Shown: positions 55,174 through 63,702, numbered from the stretch's first letter. The stretch is 64,000 nt of DNA from Halovibrio salipaludis (GCF_002286965.1 NZ_NSKD01000001.1:124001-188000); one strand, 5' to 3'. Translations and numbers: made by a program. The notes: generated by a model from the sequence alone, not told the origin.

Positions 55174-57527
55174 TGCGATCACTGCCTGAAACAGGCTTCC
55201 GCGCCCGCCTGATGCTGGCCATGCTGGCACTGGTCGTGCTCGCCAGTGGCAGTGTGGCCGCGGTGCTGATGTACAACCTTTTTGAGGAGGAAAAGGCCCG
55301 CGCGCAGGAACAGCTGGATGTCGCCGAAAGGGTGGCCAACGAGGTGATTGACGCACGCACGGACCTACTCGTTTCGAATCTCCAGATCGTCTCGCGGGAC
55401 TTCGGCCTCAAATCCGCCATCGCCTCCAGGGATATCCCTACGATCACCAGCGCGCTCGAGAACCACAGCGCCCGCGCCAACGCCGACCTGGCCATGATCG
55501 CCGACGATGACGGCAACCTGATCGCTAACCTCGCAGATCTCGAGAACGGCGCCGCAATGCCGTTTGAGACCCTGTTCCGCAAGGCCCGCCAGGACGGCAG
55601 TGTCTCCGCCGTCACCCGTTGGCGGGACCAGGTCCTCCAGGTCCTGATGGTGCCCATTGAGGGAGGCGGCCTGAAGGCCTGGCTCATCGCCGGGTTCCGC
55701 CTGGACGATGACTTTGCCCGTCTCATCTCGGACCTCACCGCGACCGAGGTGGTCTTCCAGGCCACGGACGACGAAAACCGCATTCTCGGCGCCAGCCTGC
55801 CCGGGCCGGAACAGCCCACCGGAGCCATGGCCTCGGTGGCCGCAACAACCTCCGGCATGCATGAGAACAGCCAGTTCTTCATGCGCTCCATGAGCCTTGA
55901 GGGGATCGAGCGGACCCCGGTACAGGTCTGGCTGCTCAAGGACCGCGCCAGCGCCCTGTCACGCTACTACGCGCTCATCCTTGAGATGGCGACGGTCCTC
56001 GCCGTGGTCCTGGCGATTGCCAGCGGCGTCGTACTCGTCACCGCGCGCACCCTCGGGCGCCCCATATTCAAGCTGGCGCGCTTTGCCCAGGCTCTGGGCA
56101 ACGATCGCCATACGGCCCCTCCCGAAATCAGGGTGCGTGGCGAGCCCCGGATCCTGCTGCGGTCACTGCTGACCATGCGCAGAAGCATCCTTGAACACGA
56201 GCAGCGGATTGAGCACGCGGCAACCCACGATACCCTTACGGGGCTGCCCAACTGGCGGGCCATCAGGGAGCAGCTCCAGCGTTACCTGGACAGCGGCAGG
56301 AAAGCCAGTGTCATCGCCATCAACCTCCCGGACATCAAGACCATCAATGACATGCTGGGCTTCCGGTTCGGCGACGAGACCCTGGTTGCGACCGCACTCA
56401 GACTGAACGGAATCCTGCTGACCCCCGGCGAACTTGCCCGAACCGGCGGCAGTCAGTTCATGGCGATACTGCCATCCCTTGATGAAAGAAGCCTTCAGGA
56501 ACGTCTTGCATGGCTCAAGGAGCGCATTGAGACCTCTGTCGAAGTGTTTGGCAGTCCCATCCAGATCCATGTGGAGCTTGCAGCACTGGGCATGCCGGAA
56601 CAGGCGAACACCATTGATGAGGTGCAGCGGCGCTTGGGTCTGACGCTGGAGCGCGCATCACACTCACCGAAACATATCGCCCTCTACACACCGGGCGGTG
56701 ACGAAGAGCACCTGCGCGAGATCCAGTTGATCCGTGACCTCAGTGAGGCCATCCGGAACCGGCAACTGCACCTGAACTACCAACCCAAGGTGACAATGGA
56801 TACAGGGAGTGTTGTCGGGGTGGAAGCACTGGTTCGCTGGCACCATCCCGAGCTGGGTTTCATCAGCCCGGAGGAGTTCATCCCCCTGGCTGAGAGCTCT
56901 GGCCAGACCCTGCTGCTGACAGAGCTGGTCATGGCCATGGCGGCGGAGGATCTCCGCTACTGGCAATCCGAGGGGCTGGACCTGAAACTGGCCATCAATC
57001 TGTCGGCACTGGACCTGACCAATCCGGGACTGCCGGAAAAAGTGCAGTACTATTTCCAGCACCTTGAAGGCGAGATGCACCGGCTGACCTTCGAGGTTAC
57101 CGAAAGCGCCGTCATGCGCGACACCGGCGTAGCGCTCCGGACCCTGGAAAACCTTCGCGCCCTGGGCGTGACCCTGTCCGTCGACGACTTCGGGACGGGA
57201 CACTCCTCGCTCGCCCAGCTGCGCCAGCTCCCGGTGCAGGAACTCAAGATCGACAAGTCCTTTGTCCTGAACATGGACACCGAAGAGCAGGACCAGCTCA
57301 TCGTCAAATCCACCATCGACCTGGCCCACGGACTCCAGCTGCGGGTCTGTGCCGAGGGCATCGAGAACCATGCGAGCTGGAGAATGCTCCGGCAATGGGG
57401 CTGCGAACAGGCCCAGGGGTTCTTCATGGGCCGACCGATGCCCGCAGCGGACCTGCCCGACTGGGCCATTCGATATGAACAGTGGGCTCGCGAACAGGGG
57501 CTCAGCATCAGCGGAGATACGCCATGA
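55173..57527 (+). CDS. Membrane EAL c-di-GMP phosphodiesterase with degenerate GGDEF
   Basis: Signalling protein (784 aa). Helix 1 is at about residues 10-30, then a periplasmic sensor of about 230 residues, helix 2 at about 265-290, and a HAMP-like linker. The GGDEF domain (about 350-500) has GGSQF in place of GGDEF (residue 423), so it should not make c-di-GMP. The EAL domain (about 515-775) keeps VEALVRWHH (residue 549), INLSALDL, EVTESAVMRD, and SVDDFGTGHSSLAQL (about 668). It therefore looks like an active phosphodiesterase. The operon with a cupredoxin and an exported globin suggests a periplasmic redox or gas cue. Confidence 0.9.
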   Translation: MRSLPETGFRARLMLAMLALVVLASGSVAAVLMYNLFEEEKARAQEQLDVAERVANEVIDARTDLLVSNLQIVSRDFGLKSAIASRDIPTITSALENHSARANADLAMIADDDGNLIANLADLENGAAMPFETLFRKARQDGSVSAVTRWRDQVLQVLMVPIEGGGLKAWLIAGFRLDDDFARLISDLTATEVVFQATDDENRILGASLPGPEQPTGAMASVAATTSGMHENSQFFMRSMSLEGIERTPVQVWLLKDRASALSRYYALILEMATVLAVVLAIASGVVLVTARTLGRPIFKLARFAQALGNDRHTAPPEIRVRGEPRILLRSLLTMRRSILEHEQRIEHAATHDTLTGLPNWRAIREQLQRYLDSGRKASVIAINLPDIKTINDMLGFRFGDETLVATALRLNGILLTPGELARTGGSQFMAILPSLDERSLQERLAWLKERIETSVEVFGSPIQIHVELAALGMPEQANTIDEVQRRLGLTLERASHSPKHIALYTPGGDEEHLREIQLIRDLSEAIRNRQLHLNYQPKVTMDTGSVVGVEALVRWHHPELGFISPEEFIPLAESSGQTLLLTELVMAMAAEDLRYWQSEGLDLKLAINLSALDLTNPGLPEKVQYYFQHLEGEMHRLTFEVTESAVMRDTGVALRTLENLRALGVTLSVDDFGTGHSSLAQLRQLPVQELKIDKSFVLNMDTEEQDQLIVKSTIDLAHGLQLRVCAEGIENHASWRMLRQWGCEQAQGFFMGRPMPAADLPDWAIRYEQWAREQGLSISGDTP

Positions 57528-58396
57528 AGACATCCCGGATACTGGCTCTGGGCCTGAGCCTGGCGCTAACCCCCCTGGCCAGCGCGGACCCACCTGGCAG
57601 CCGCCTCTGGGGAACCGGCGGCGTCACCAGCATCGAGGGCAGCGCAGGCGGTGGTCTCAGCCCCTGGGCAACTCTGGCGGGCTACGCCAGTGACGAGGAA
57701 TGGGGCGGCACCGTCGCCCTCTCCCGGGCCAACACCCAGGACTACACGCTCAACGTCCAGGGAGCAGCCCTGAACTGGCACAACCGGATCGAGGTGAGCT
57801 TTGCCCGCCAGGAGCTGACGATGGACACCCTGGCATTCGAGCTCGACTTCAACGAAACGGACCTGACCCAGGACATCTTCGGCATCAAGGCCCGCCTGGC
57901 TGGTGACCTCATCTACAGCCCCTACGGCCAGTGGAGCCTGGGGGCCCAGCACAAGCGCCACCGGGTCTCCGAGATTCCCCTCAGCCAAGCTGTAGGAGCG
58001 GAAAACGATAGTGGCACGGACGTCTACCTCAGCGGCAGCAAACTCTTCCTCGCCGGCCCCTTTGGCCGCAACGTCGTGGTGAACGGCACACTTCGGGCCA
58101 CCCGGGCCAACCAGGGCGGCCTGCTCGGCTTCGGCGGTGACCGTAATGACAGCCATGAACTGATGGCCGAGGCCAGCGCCGGTGTTTTCCTGCGCCGCGA
58201 CTGGGTGGTAGGCGGCGAGTACCGACAGAAGCCGAACAACCTGGGGTTTGCCGGTGAGGATGACTGGTGGGACCTGTACGTAGCCTGGATCCCGGACCGG
58301 CGCCTGTCGGTCACCGCCGCCTGGGTGAACCTGGGCGACATTGCCGGCCTGGAATCCCAGGACGGCGCCTATCTGTCGATTGAAGGGAGCTTCTGA
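57524..58396 (+). CDS. DUF3034-type exported protein
   Basis: Protein of 290 aa with a signal peptide (MKTSRILALGLSLALTPLAS, cleavage near SAD). The mature part has many short beta-strand-like repeats of alternating residues, for example GGTVALSRANTQDYTLNVQG. It ends in an aromatic residue (SIEGSF), suggesting an outer-membrane beta-barrel. These are features of DUF3034. The start overlaps the EAL gene by 4 bases; the frame also opens at 57482. Function unknown; it might house or export material for the neighbouring periplasmic proteins. Confidence 0.78.
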   Translation: MKTSRILALGLSLALTPLASADPPGSRLWGTGGVTSIEGSAGGGLSPWATLAGYASDEEWGGTVALSRANTQDYTLNVQGAALNWHNRIEVSFARQELTMDTLAFELDFNETDLTQDIFGIKARLAGDLIYSPYGQWSLGAQHKRHRVSEIPLSQAVGAENDSGTDVYLSGSKLFLAGPFGRNVVVNGTLRATRANQGGLLGFGGDRNDSHELMAEASAGVFLRRDWVVGGEYRQKPNNLGFAGEDDWWDLYVAWIPDRRLSVTAAWVNLGDIAGLESQDGAYLSIEGSF

Positions 58397-58398
58397 CC

Positions 58399-58845
58399 AT
58401 GCGAGCCCACACCCCGACCCTGACGGCCCTGTTCCTGGCCGCACTCATGACACTGCCGGCTCAGGCGCCCGCCGCGGACTCCGAACTCTACCAGGCGCTG
58501 GGCGAACGTTCAGGCATCTCGACCATCGTGAAGGATCTGTTGGGCCGGATCGCGGACGATGACCGCATCGCTCCCCAGTTCAAGGGCATCGACGTACGCC
58601 GCTTCCACCGCAACCTGACGGACCAGCTGTGCACCCTCAGCGGCGGCCCCTGCACCTACAGCGGCAAGGACATGCGGTCCGTCCACGCGGGCATGGGCGT
58701 CACCGAAACCCAGTTCAATGCCCTGGTGGAACAGCTGATCCGTGCCATGGAGGAGGAGGGCGTGCCGACCTGGGCCCAGAACCAGCTGCTGGCGGAACTG
58801 GTTCCCCTGCACGACCGGATTGTCGACGTACCCGCCCGGGAGTGA
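58399..58845 (+). CDS. Exported group I truncated hemoglobin
   Basis: Small globin (148 aa) preceded by a signal peptide (residues 1-26, ending APAADS). The globin part begins ELYQALGERSGISTIVKDLL. It has the CTLSGGPCTYSG turn and the proximal histidine in MRSVHAGMGVTETQFNALVEQL. Truncated globins bind oxygen or nitric oxide, and most are cytoplasmic, so the signal peptide is unusual. It lies 2 bases after the DUF3034 gene and is last in the four-gene set. A role as sensor partner of the EAL protein or as nitric oxide scavenger is inferred. Confidence 0.85.
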   Translation: MRAHTPTLTALFLAALMTLPAQAPAADSELYQALGERSGISTIVKDLLGRIADDDRIAPQFKGIDVRRFHRNLTDQLCTLSGGPCTYSGKDMRSVHAGMGVTETQFNALVEQLIRAMEEEGVPTWAQNQLLAELVPLHDRIVDVPARE

Positions 58846-58910
58846 AAGACGGTACGCCGGTCCGTTAGAATCCACACCTCAAGCCAGAACGAACCGGACA
58901 CGACCCGCCC

Positions 58911-61022
58911 ATGACCAGCCACGAGCAAGCGCCCACGCCTGCCGAAGCGGAAGAACAGCAGAACCTGGACGACATTCAGGACCGCCTCGAGCGCGCCATC
59001 GACGAGGCCAACCAGCGCCTGGAGCACTATAAAAAAGAGATCCAGTCCCAGAAGGAATACCTCTGGGAAAGTCGTGACGAGATGGACCACATCGAGAAGA
59101 TCAGCCAGCGCGAGTCCATCCAGCAGGCGGTCTCCACCGGCGACAACGTCCTCGCCCAGAAGCAGCGCTTTCTCAAGCTCCAGCGCACCCCCTACTTCGG
59201 GCGCTTCGATTTCCAGCGTGACGGCCACTCCGAGCCGGAACCGACCTATGTAGGCGTGCACCAGTTCTACGACGAGAACAGCCACCGCACCCTGGTCTAC
59301 GACTGGCGTGCCCCCATCGCCACCCTGTTTTACGACTACGAGACCGGCGAAGCCCGGTACCAGGCGCCCGAGGGCGAGGTCAGCGGCGAGATCACCGCCA
59401 AGCGCCAGTTCCGCATACGCCACCGCACCATCGACATGCTGATCGAGAGCTCAGTGAACGTGGTGGATGACGTGCTGCAGGAGGAGCTCAGCCGCAGCTC
59501 CGACGACGGCATGAAAAACATCGTCGCCACCATCCAGCGCGACCAGAACGCCATCATCCGCAACGAACACGCGCCGGCGCTGATCATCCAGGGCGTGGCC
59601 GGCTCCGGCAAGACGTCCATCGCCCTGCACCGCATCGCCTTCCTGCTGTACCGGTTCAAGGACACCCTGAGCTCGGACGACATCCTCATCATCTCCCCCA
59701 ACCGGGTGTTCGCGGACTACATCTCGAATGTGCTGCCGGAACTGGGCGAGGAGTCCGTGCACGAAGTGGGCATGGATGACCTGGCAGACGAACTGCTGGA
59801 CAGCCAGTACCGTTTCCAGACCTTCTTCGAACAGACCACGGCCCTGCTGGAGAAAGACGACGACGCCCTCAAGGAACGCCTGCGCTACAAGGCCTCGCCG
59901 GAATTCCTGAAGCAGCTCGACGCCTACATCAACGAGGTGGAGAAGAGCCGCTTCGCCGCCGAGGACCTGTGGATCGCCCGGCGGCTGGTCCCGGGCTGGC
60001 TGCTGGAGGAAACCTTCCGCAAGCACCGCAAGCTCGGCACGAAGGAACGGGTGCGGCAGGTGACGAAGGAGATCGAGCAGAAGATCGGCATCCAGTACAA
60101 CTACGACCTGATGCCCAACGAGCGCCGGGAACTGCAGGAGAAAATCCAGGGCATGGTGAAGCAGTCCAGCCTGCGCGAGACCTACAAGCAGTTCTACACC
60201 TGGCTGGGCCAGCCGGAACTGTTCACCACCGCCTCCAGGGGCCGCCTGGAATACTCGGACGTGTTCCCGCTGATCTACCTGAAGATGCGGCTGGAAGGCA
60301 TCCGGTCGCGCTACCGGAACGTGAAACACCTGCTGGTGGACGAGATGCAGGACTATACCCCGGTGCAGTACGCGGTGATCGCGAGCCTGTTCAAGTGCAA
60401 CAAGACCATCCTCGGCGACGCCAACCAGTCCATCAACCCCTACAGCGGCTCAACGGCGGAGCGGATCAAGGGCGTCATGCCGGAGGCCACCCGGGTCACG
60501 CTGACCAAGAGCTACCGTTCCAGCTACGAGATCACCCTCTTCGCCCAGGCCATTGCCCCCAACCCGGAGCTGGAAGCGGTCAAGCGCCATGGCGAGGCGC
60601 CCACCGTGAACGGCTACCGGACCCGGCGCGAGGAGTTCGACGCCATCGCGGCGACCTGCACAGCCTTCCAGGCCTCTGAAAACAACACACTTGGGATCCT
60701 CTGCCGCACACAGAAGCAGGCAAAGCAGGTGTACGAGGCGTTGGCGGAGCGGATTGACGGTGTGCGCCTGGTCTCCGAGACCGAGGGCGCCTTCGCCATG
60801 GGTGTGATGGTCTCCACCGTACACATGGCGAAAGGGCTGGAGTTCGATGAGGTGATCGTGCCGGACGTCAGTGCAAAGACCTACCACCGTCCCATGGACC
60901 AGGCCCTGCTCTATGTTGCGTGCACCCGGGCCATGCACCGTCTGACGCTGACCCATATGGGCCAGCCGTCAGAGTTCTTACCGATACTGCCAATTGATGA
61001 AACCACTAGCGCCGCTGACTAA
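58911..61022 (+). CDS. HelD-like UvrD/Rep-type ATPase
   Basis: Protein of 703 aa built like HelD, the ATPase that strips stalled RNA polymerase. An N-terminal coiled coil (about residues 15-85, rich in Glu, Gln, Lys) is followed by a linker with PYFGRFDFQRDG and VYDWRAPIATLFYDYETG, which are HelD marks. Walker A is QGVAGSGKTSIALHR near 227. Walker B is LLVDEMQDYTPVQY near 475. Later motifs are TKSYRSSYEIT and STVHMAKGLEFDEVIVPD. Characterised HelD proteins come from Firmicutes and Actinobacteria, so a copy here is notable. It stands apart from the globin operon by 65 bases. Confidence 0.85.
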   Translation: MTSHEQAPTPAEAEEQQNLDDIQDRLERAIDEANQRLEHYKKEIQSQKEYLWESRDEMDHIEKISQRESIQQAVSTGDNVLAQKQRFLKLQRTPYFGRFDFQRDGHSEPEPTYVGVHQFYDENSHRTLVYDWRAPIATLFYDYETGEARYQAPEGEVSGEITAKRQFRIRHRTIDMLIESSVNVVDDVLQEELSRSSDDGMKNIVATIQRDQNAIIRNEHAPALIIQGVAGSGKTSIALHRIAFLLYRFKDTLSSDDILIISPNRVFADYISNVLPELGEESVHEVGMDDLADELLDSQYRFQTFFEQTTALLEKDDDALKERLRYKASPEFLKQLDAYINEVEKSRFAAEDLWIARRLVPGWLLEETFRKHRKLGTKERVRQVTKEIEQKIGIQYNYDLMPNERRELQEKIQGMVKQSSLRETYKQFYTWLGQPELFTTASRGRLEYSDVFPLIYLKMRLEGIRSRYRNVKHLLVDEMQDYTPVQYAVIASLFKCNKTILGDANQSINPYSGSTAERIKGVMPEATRVTLTKSYRSSYEITLFAQAIAPNPELEAVKRHGEAPTVNGYRTRREEFDAIAATCTAFQASENNTLGILCRTQKQAKQVYEALAERIDGVRLVSETEGAFAMGVMVSTVHMAKGLEFDEVIVPDVSAKTYHRPMDQALLYVACTRAMHRLTLTHMGQPSEFLPILPIDETTSAAD

Positions 61023-61158
61023 CAGACTTCCCAGCCCTCTCACGTTCCCTGACGGCAAATTCCATCGCTTTTCGACGGGCCTCCTCTGGTGATACTTCAC
61101 CAACCAATGGCCTCGTCTGTTTCTCTCTTTCCGTAGGCGCTCTGTTACTCGGTTTCAT
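61006..61158 (-). CDS. Small protein, last of the BrnT-linked set
   Basis: A 50-codon ORF reading MKPSNRAPTEREKQTRPLVG and then EVSPEEARRKAMEFAVRERE. It is very basic and mostly helical. It starts 14 bases inside the preceding small ORF and ends 17 bases inside the HelD gene on the other strand. The frame also opens at 61194. I do not recognise the family. Tight packing behind the toxin-antitoxin pair argues that it is translated. Confidence 0.5.
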   Translation of the reverse strand: MKPSNRAPTEREKQTRPLVGEVSPEEARRKAMEFAVRERERAGKSVSQRR

Positions 61159-61315
61159 CATCCTCCTCCCCGGAAATATCCTCCATATCGCCACCAGAAG
61201 CTAGTGCATCCGGCTCGTCTTCCGTGGTCTCGGAATAACGGGCCCGTTCCTCGGCAGCACGCTGTTCAATCTCCTCAAGCGCCCACTTCCTTTGAGGCCT
61301 CCTTTGACGAAACAC
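61145..61315 (-). CDS. Small acidic-tailed protein in the BrnT-linked set
   Basis: A 56-codon ORF with a GTG start. It has a basic N-terminus (VFRQRRPQRKWALEEIEQRA) and an acidic tail ending DISGEEDDETE. A stop codon lies three codons upstream, and AGGAG sits very close to the GTG. The opposite charges of its halves resemble small nucleic-acid-binding or antitoxin proteins. No family is recognised. Confidence 0.45.
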   Translation of the reverse strand: MFRQRRPQRKWALEEIEQRAAEERARYSETTEDEPDALASGGDMEDISGEEDDETE

Positions 61316-61331
61316 TCTCCTGCTCTACCCG

Positions 61332-61466
61332 TTACCCATTCATGAGTTTTCCAGGGGGTTTCTTGCCGTGCTTCTGCTCCGCAACAAGCTTGGCGAAGTT
61401 CGAGCGCCCTTTCTGGGACCTTGCCTCTTCCAACGTTACTCGAGTTCTACGATCGGTCTCTTTCAT
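61332..61466 (-). CDS. Small basic protein following the antitoxin
   Basis: A 44-codon ORF reading MKETDRRTRVTLEEARSQKG and continuing to KKPPGKLMNG. Its start overlaps the antitoxin gene by 20 bases. The segment RRTRVTLEEARSQK resembles the antitoxin N-terminus (TRRVSLEQARKLK), so it may be a truncated duplicate of it. Lys- and Arg-rich. Confidence 0.5.
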   Translation of the reverse strand: MKETDRRTRVTLEEARSQKGRSNFAKLVAEQKHGKKPPGKLMNG

Positions 61467-61650
61467 CAGTAGTCATCCCTGCTAATTCAAATTCAGCGAG
61501 CTCCTGATCGGTCAGATGATAGAGGTCCGGGTCTTCCTCAATCATCCGAGCGATTTCTTCCTCCGATACCTCTCTGAATTTCCTGGAATCAGAGAGGCTT
61601 TTAAGTTTTCTGGCCTGCTCCAGACTGACACGCCTTGTCGATTCGGTCAT
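61447..61650 (-). CDS. BrnA-like antitoxin
   Basis: Small acidic protein (67 aa) starting in the ATGA overlap with the BrnT gene. It reads MTESTRRVSLEQARKLKSLS, then EEEIARMIEEDPDLYHLTDQ and ELAEFELAG. The DPD-x4-LTDQEL segment is reminiscent of BrnA antitoxins. The C-terminal ribbon-helix-helix part of classical BrnA is missing, so it may neutralise the toxin without DNA binding, or the family may be different. It is the natural antitoxin candidate by position. Confidence 0.7.
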   Translation of the reverse strand: MTESTRRVSLEQARKLKSLSDSRKFREVSEEEIARMIEEDPDLYHLTDQELAEFELAGMTTDERDRS

Positions 61651-61955
61651 GAAGATTTTCCTCTCTTAAACGTCCTGAGCCGGTATTGCTCAATTTCCTT
61701 GTGGTTTGCAGGTCTAGCAGAAATAATCCGATTGACGGGCTGGCCTTCTTCATAAACCCGCACTGTATACACTACAAAAAGAACACCCAGTGGCCCTCGG
61801 CCAATTGTCTGGTAGCGAATTTCCCCATAGCTGAAACGCGTATCTTTTCGTTCCTGTCTGAACGGATCATCCCAGATGAGAGCCGCATCAAGGAAGTCAA
61901 TCCCCCGCTTTAAAAGCGTCGACTGCCGCTTGTTTTCATCCCATTCAAATTCCAT
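61647..61955 (-). CDS. BrnT family toxin
   Basis: Type II toxin (102 aa) of the BrnT ribonuclease family, which has a RelE-like fold. MEFEWDENKRQSTLLKRGIDF matches the usual BrnT start F-W/D-E-x-K. ARPANHKEIEQY near the end matches the conserved R-x-A-x2-x-E-x2-x-Y motif (RISARxAxxxE in BrnT). It is preceded by AAGGAG. First gene of a five-ORF minus-strand set of lower GC content than its surroundings. Confidence 0.85.
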   Translation of the reverse strand: MEFEWDENKRQSTLLKRGIDFLDAALIWDDPFRQERKDTRFSYGEIRYQTIGRGPLGVLFVVYTVRVYEEGQPVNRIISARPANHKEIEQYRLRTFKRGKSS

Positions 61956-62187
61956 TTTATGCTCCTTGCGTCAATTCCATAAACGCGACGAATACGACCG
62001 TAACTCCGGCCCTTAATTGGGAAGAACTGGAAGAAAAATCTAGGAGGGCGACTACTGCTCCCTGCGCGTGGTTCTGTCCCTGATCGTCGGAAGATTATCT
62101 ATATTCGTTTATATTCACAACCCATACAGGCAACCGGCAGCTCCTTCATCCAAAACAGCTGTTCTCGTCCTCAAGCGCTGACTCTGG
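61956..62187. other. Intergenic stretch upstream of brnT
   Basis: These 232 bases between the brnT start and the end of the glutathione transferase gene are relatively AT-rich, especially near 62090-62120. They probably contain the toxin-antitoxin promoter. I see no convincing ORF, operator palindrome or att-like repeat. The drop in GC marks the edge of the accessory block. Confidence 0.5.
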
Positions 62188-62805
62188 TCAGACTTTAGCG
62201 GACTCACGTTGCGAAATCCGGTCGTACCAGGCCTGCAGGTTGGTCTGGTCCGGCTGGATGCCGATCTTGTTGACCTTGTTGAAGTCAACGGTACACAGGG
62301 CACTGATGTCCGCTGCGGTGAAGTGGTCTCCCACGATGAACTCACGCCCTTCCAGGTGCTTGTTCAGGAAGTGCATGAATTTCTCCACGCCCTTGCGGCA
62401 TTCCTCGCCCCATTCGGGGAACGGCGTCATCCGGTCCTTGAATACGCCACTCGTATGCTGGAAGCACATGCCGGTCGGCATGAAGAAGTAGAGCTCAAGC
62501 CAGCGCAGCCACTGCTCAATCCTGGCCTTGTCGAGCGCATCCTTGCCCATCAGCGGCGGCTGCGGGTGCAGTTCCTCAAAATAGCGGCAGATGGCCATGG
62601 TCTCTGAGATACAGGTGCCGTCATCGAGTTCCAGCACCGGGACCTTCTTCATCGGGTTCTTCTGGGCGAATTCCGGCGTCAGGTTTTCCCCCTGCTGAAG
62701 ATCCATTTCAACGAATTCGGCCTGATCAAGAATGCCCTTTTCGGCCATGAACATACGTACGCGCCGCGGGTTCGGCGCTTTCTTCATTTCGTAGATTTTC
62801 ATCAT
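62188..62805 (-). CDS. Glutathione S-transferase
   Basis: Cytoplasmic GST-like protein (205 aa). The thioredoxin-like N-terminal domain (residues 1-80) has [19 protein letters not shown], the cis-Pro site [11 protein letters not shown] and [13 protein letters not shown]. The helical C-terminal domain carries [20 protein letters not shown], the usual N-capping box and folding motif. It starts at ATGATG overlapping the crp gene end by 4 bases, so the two are cotranscribed. The substrate is unknown. Confidence 0.9.
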   Translation of the reverse strand: MMKIYEMKKAPNPRRVRMFMAEKGILDQAEFVEMDLQQGENLTPEFAQKNPMKKVPVLELDDGTCISETMAICRYFEELHPQPPLMGKDALDKARIEQWLRWLELYFFMPTGMCFQHTSGVFKDRMTPFPEWGEECRKGVEKFMHFLNKHLEGREFIVGDHFTAADISALCTVDFNKVNKIGIQPDQTNLQAWYDRISQRESAKV

Positions 62806-63443
62806 CGGGTTCCGTAGACAACCATGGTTTTACCGGAGACCTGCACGAGGCCCTGGTCTTCGAGGGTTTTCAGGACGCGGCCCACCATCTCGCGGGAGCA
62901 GCCCACGATGCGGCCGATTTCCTGGCGGGTGATCTTGATCTGCATGCCGTCCGGGTGCGTCATGGCATCCGGTTCCTCGCACAGGTCGAGGAGGGTACGC
63001 GCCACACGGCCGGTCACATCGAGGAAGGCCAGATCGCCGACCTTACGCGTGGTCTGGCGCAGGCGCGAGGCCATCTGTTCGCCGATGAAGTACAGGACCT
63101 TCGGGTCTTCCTGGGAGATCTCGCGGAACTTGGTGTAGCTGATCTCGGCAACCTCGCACTCGGTCTTGGCCTTCACCCAGGCGCTGCGCGAGTCCATGTT
63201 GTCGAACAGGCCCATTTCGCCGAAGAAGTCGCCGGCGTTGAGGTAGGCCATGATCATCTCGCGGCCGTCATCGTCCTCGATGATGACGGTGACCGAGCCC
63301 TTGACGATGTAGAACAGTGAGTCGCTCTTATCGCCGGCGTAGATGATGGTGCTCTTTGCCGGGTAACGCCGCCGGTGGCACTGGGACAGGAAGTAGTCCA
63401 GGTGCTTGGTCTTGTTGTCGACGGGTCTGGCAATACTGGTCAT
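62802..63443 (-). CDS. crp: cAMP receptor protein (CRP/Vfr)
   Basis: Global transcription regulator (213 aa). The cyclic-nucleotide domain has [20 protein letters not shown], the phosphate-binding cassette [20 protein letters not shown], and a long dimerisation helix. The helix-turn-helix lies at [20 protein letters not shown] with recognition residues SREMVGR, as in Pseudomonas Vfr (E. coli CRP has SRETVGR). Absence of N-terminal cysteines separates it from FNR. In Pseudomonas vfr follows trpC; here the accessory block intervenes. Confidence 0.92.
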   Translation of the reverse strand: MTSIARPVDNKTKHLDYFLSQCHRRRYPAKSTIIYAGDKSDSLFYIVKGSVTVIIEDDDGREMIMAYLNAGDFFGEMGLFDNMDSRSAWVKAKTECEVAEISYTKFREISQEDPKVLYFIGEQMASRLRQTTRKVGDLAFLDVTGRVARTLLDLCEEPDAMTHPDGMQIKITRQEIGRIVGCSREMVGRVLKTLEDQGLVQVSGKTMVVYGTR

Positions 63444-63610
63444 GATGGCATCCTGATTCTGTTATGGACGTTTCCGTTCTGGCCCCGGCGGGGCATCTCC
63501 TTTTGATAGCACCCAGTATAGAACAGCACAAGGGGTTCGTCGTTCCGATGGCTTAACCCATACTTTTCGCCCTGTGGTAGCCTTTCATCCTCGCAGCATG
63601 AGGCGCGGCC

Positions 63611-63702
63611 GGGGAGTGTCATACGGGAACCGCCACTAGTACATCCATGTAGGCTACGCGGTGGCCATCCATGGCCACCGAGTTTCCCGTATGACACTCC
63701 CC
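63611..63702. repeat. Nested palindromic repeat between crp and osmC
   Basis: Perfect 19-bp outer arms GGGGAGTGTCATACGGGAA (63611-63629) and its complement (63684-63702) enclose two smaller palindromes: TACAT-CC-ATGTA (63640-63651) and CGGTGGCCAT-CC-ATGGCCACCG (63659-63680). Both inner stems share the centre CATCCATG. The unit can fold into a three-way or cruciform structure of 92 bases. It holds no ORF and lies between divergent genes, so it is not a simple terminator. A REP/MITE-like repeat present elsewhere in the genome is likely. Confidence 0.8.
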
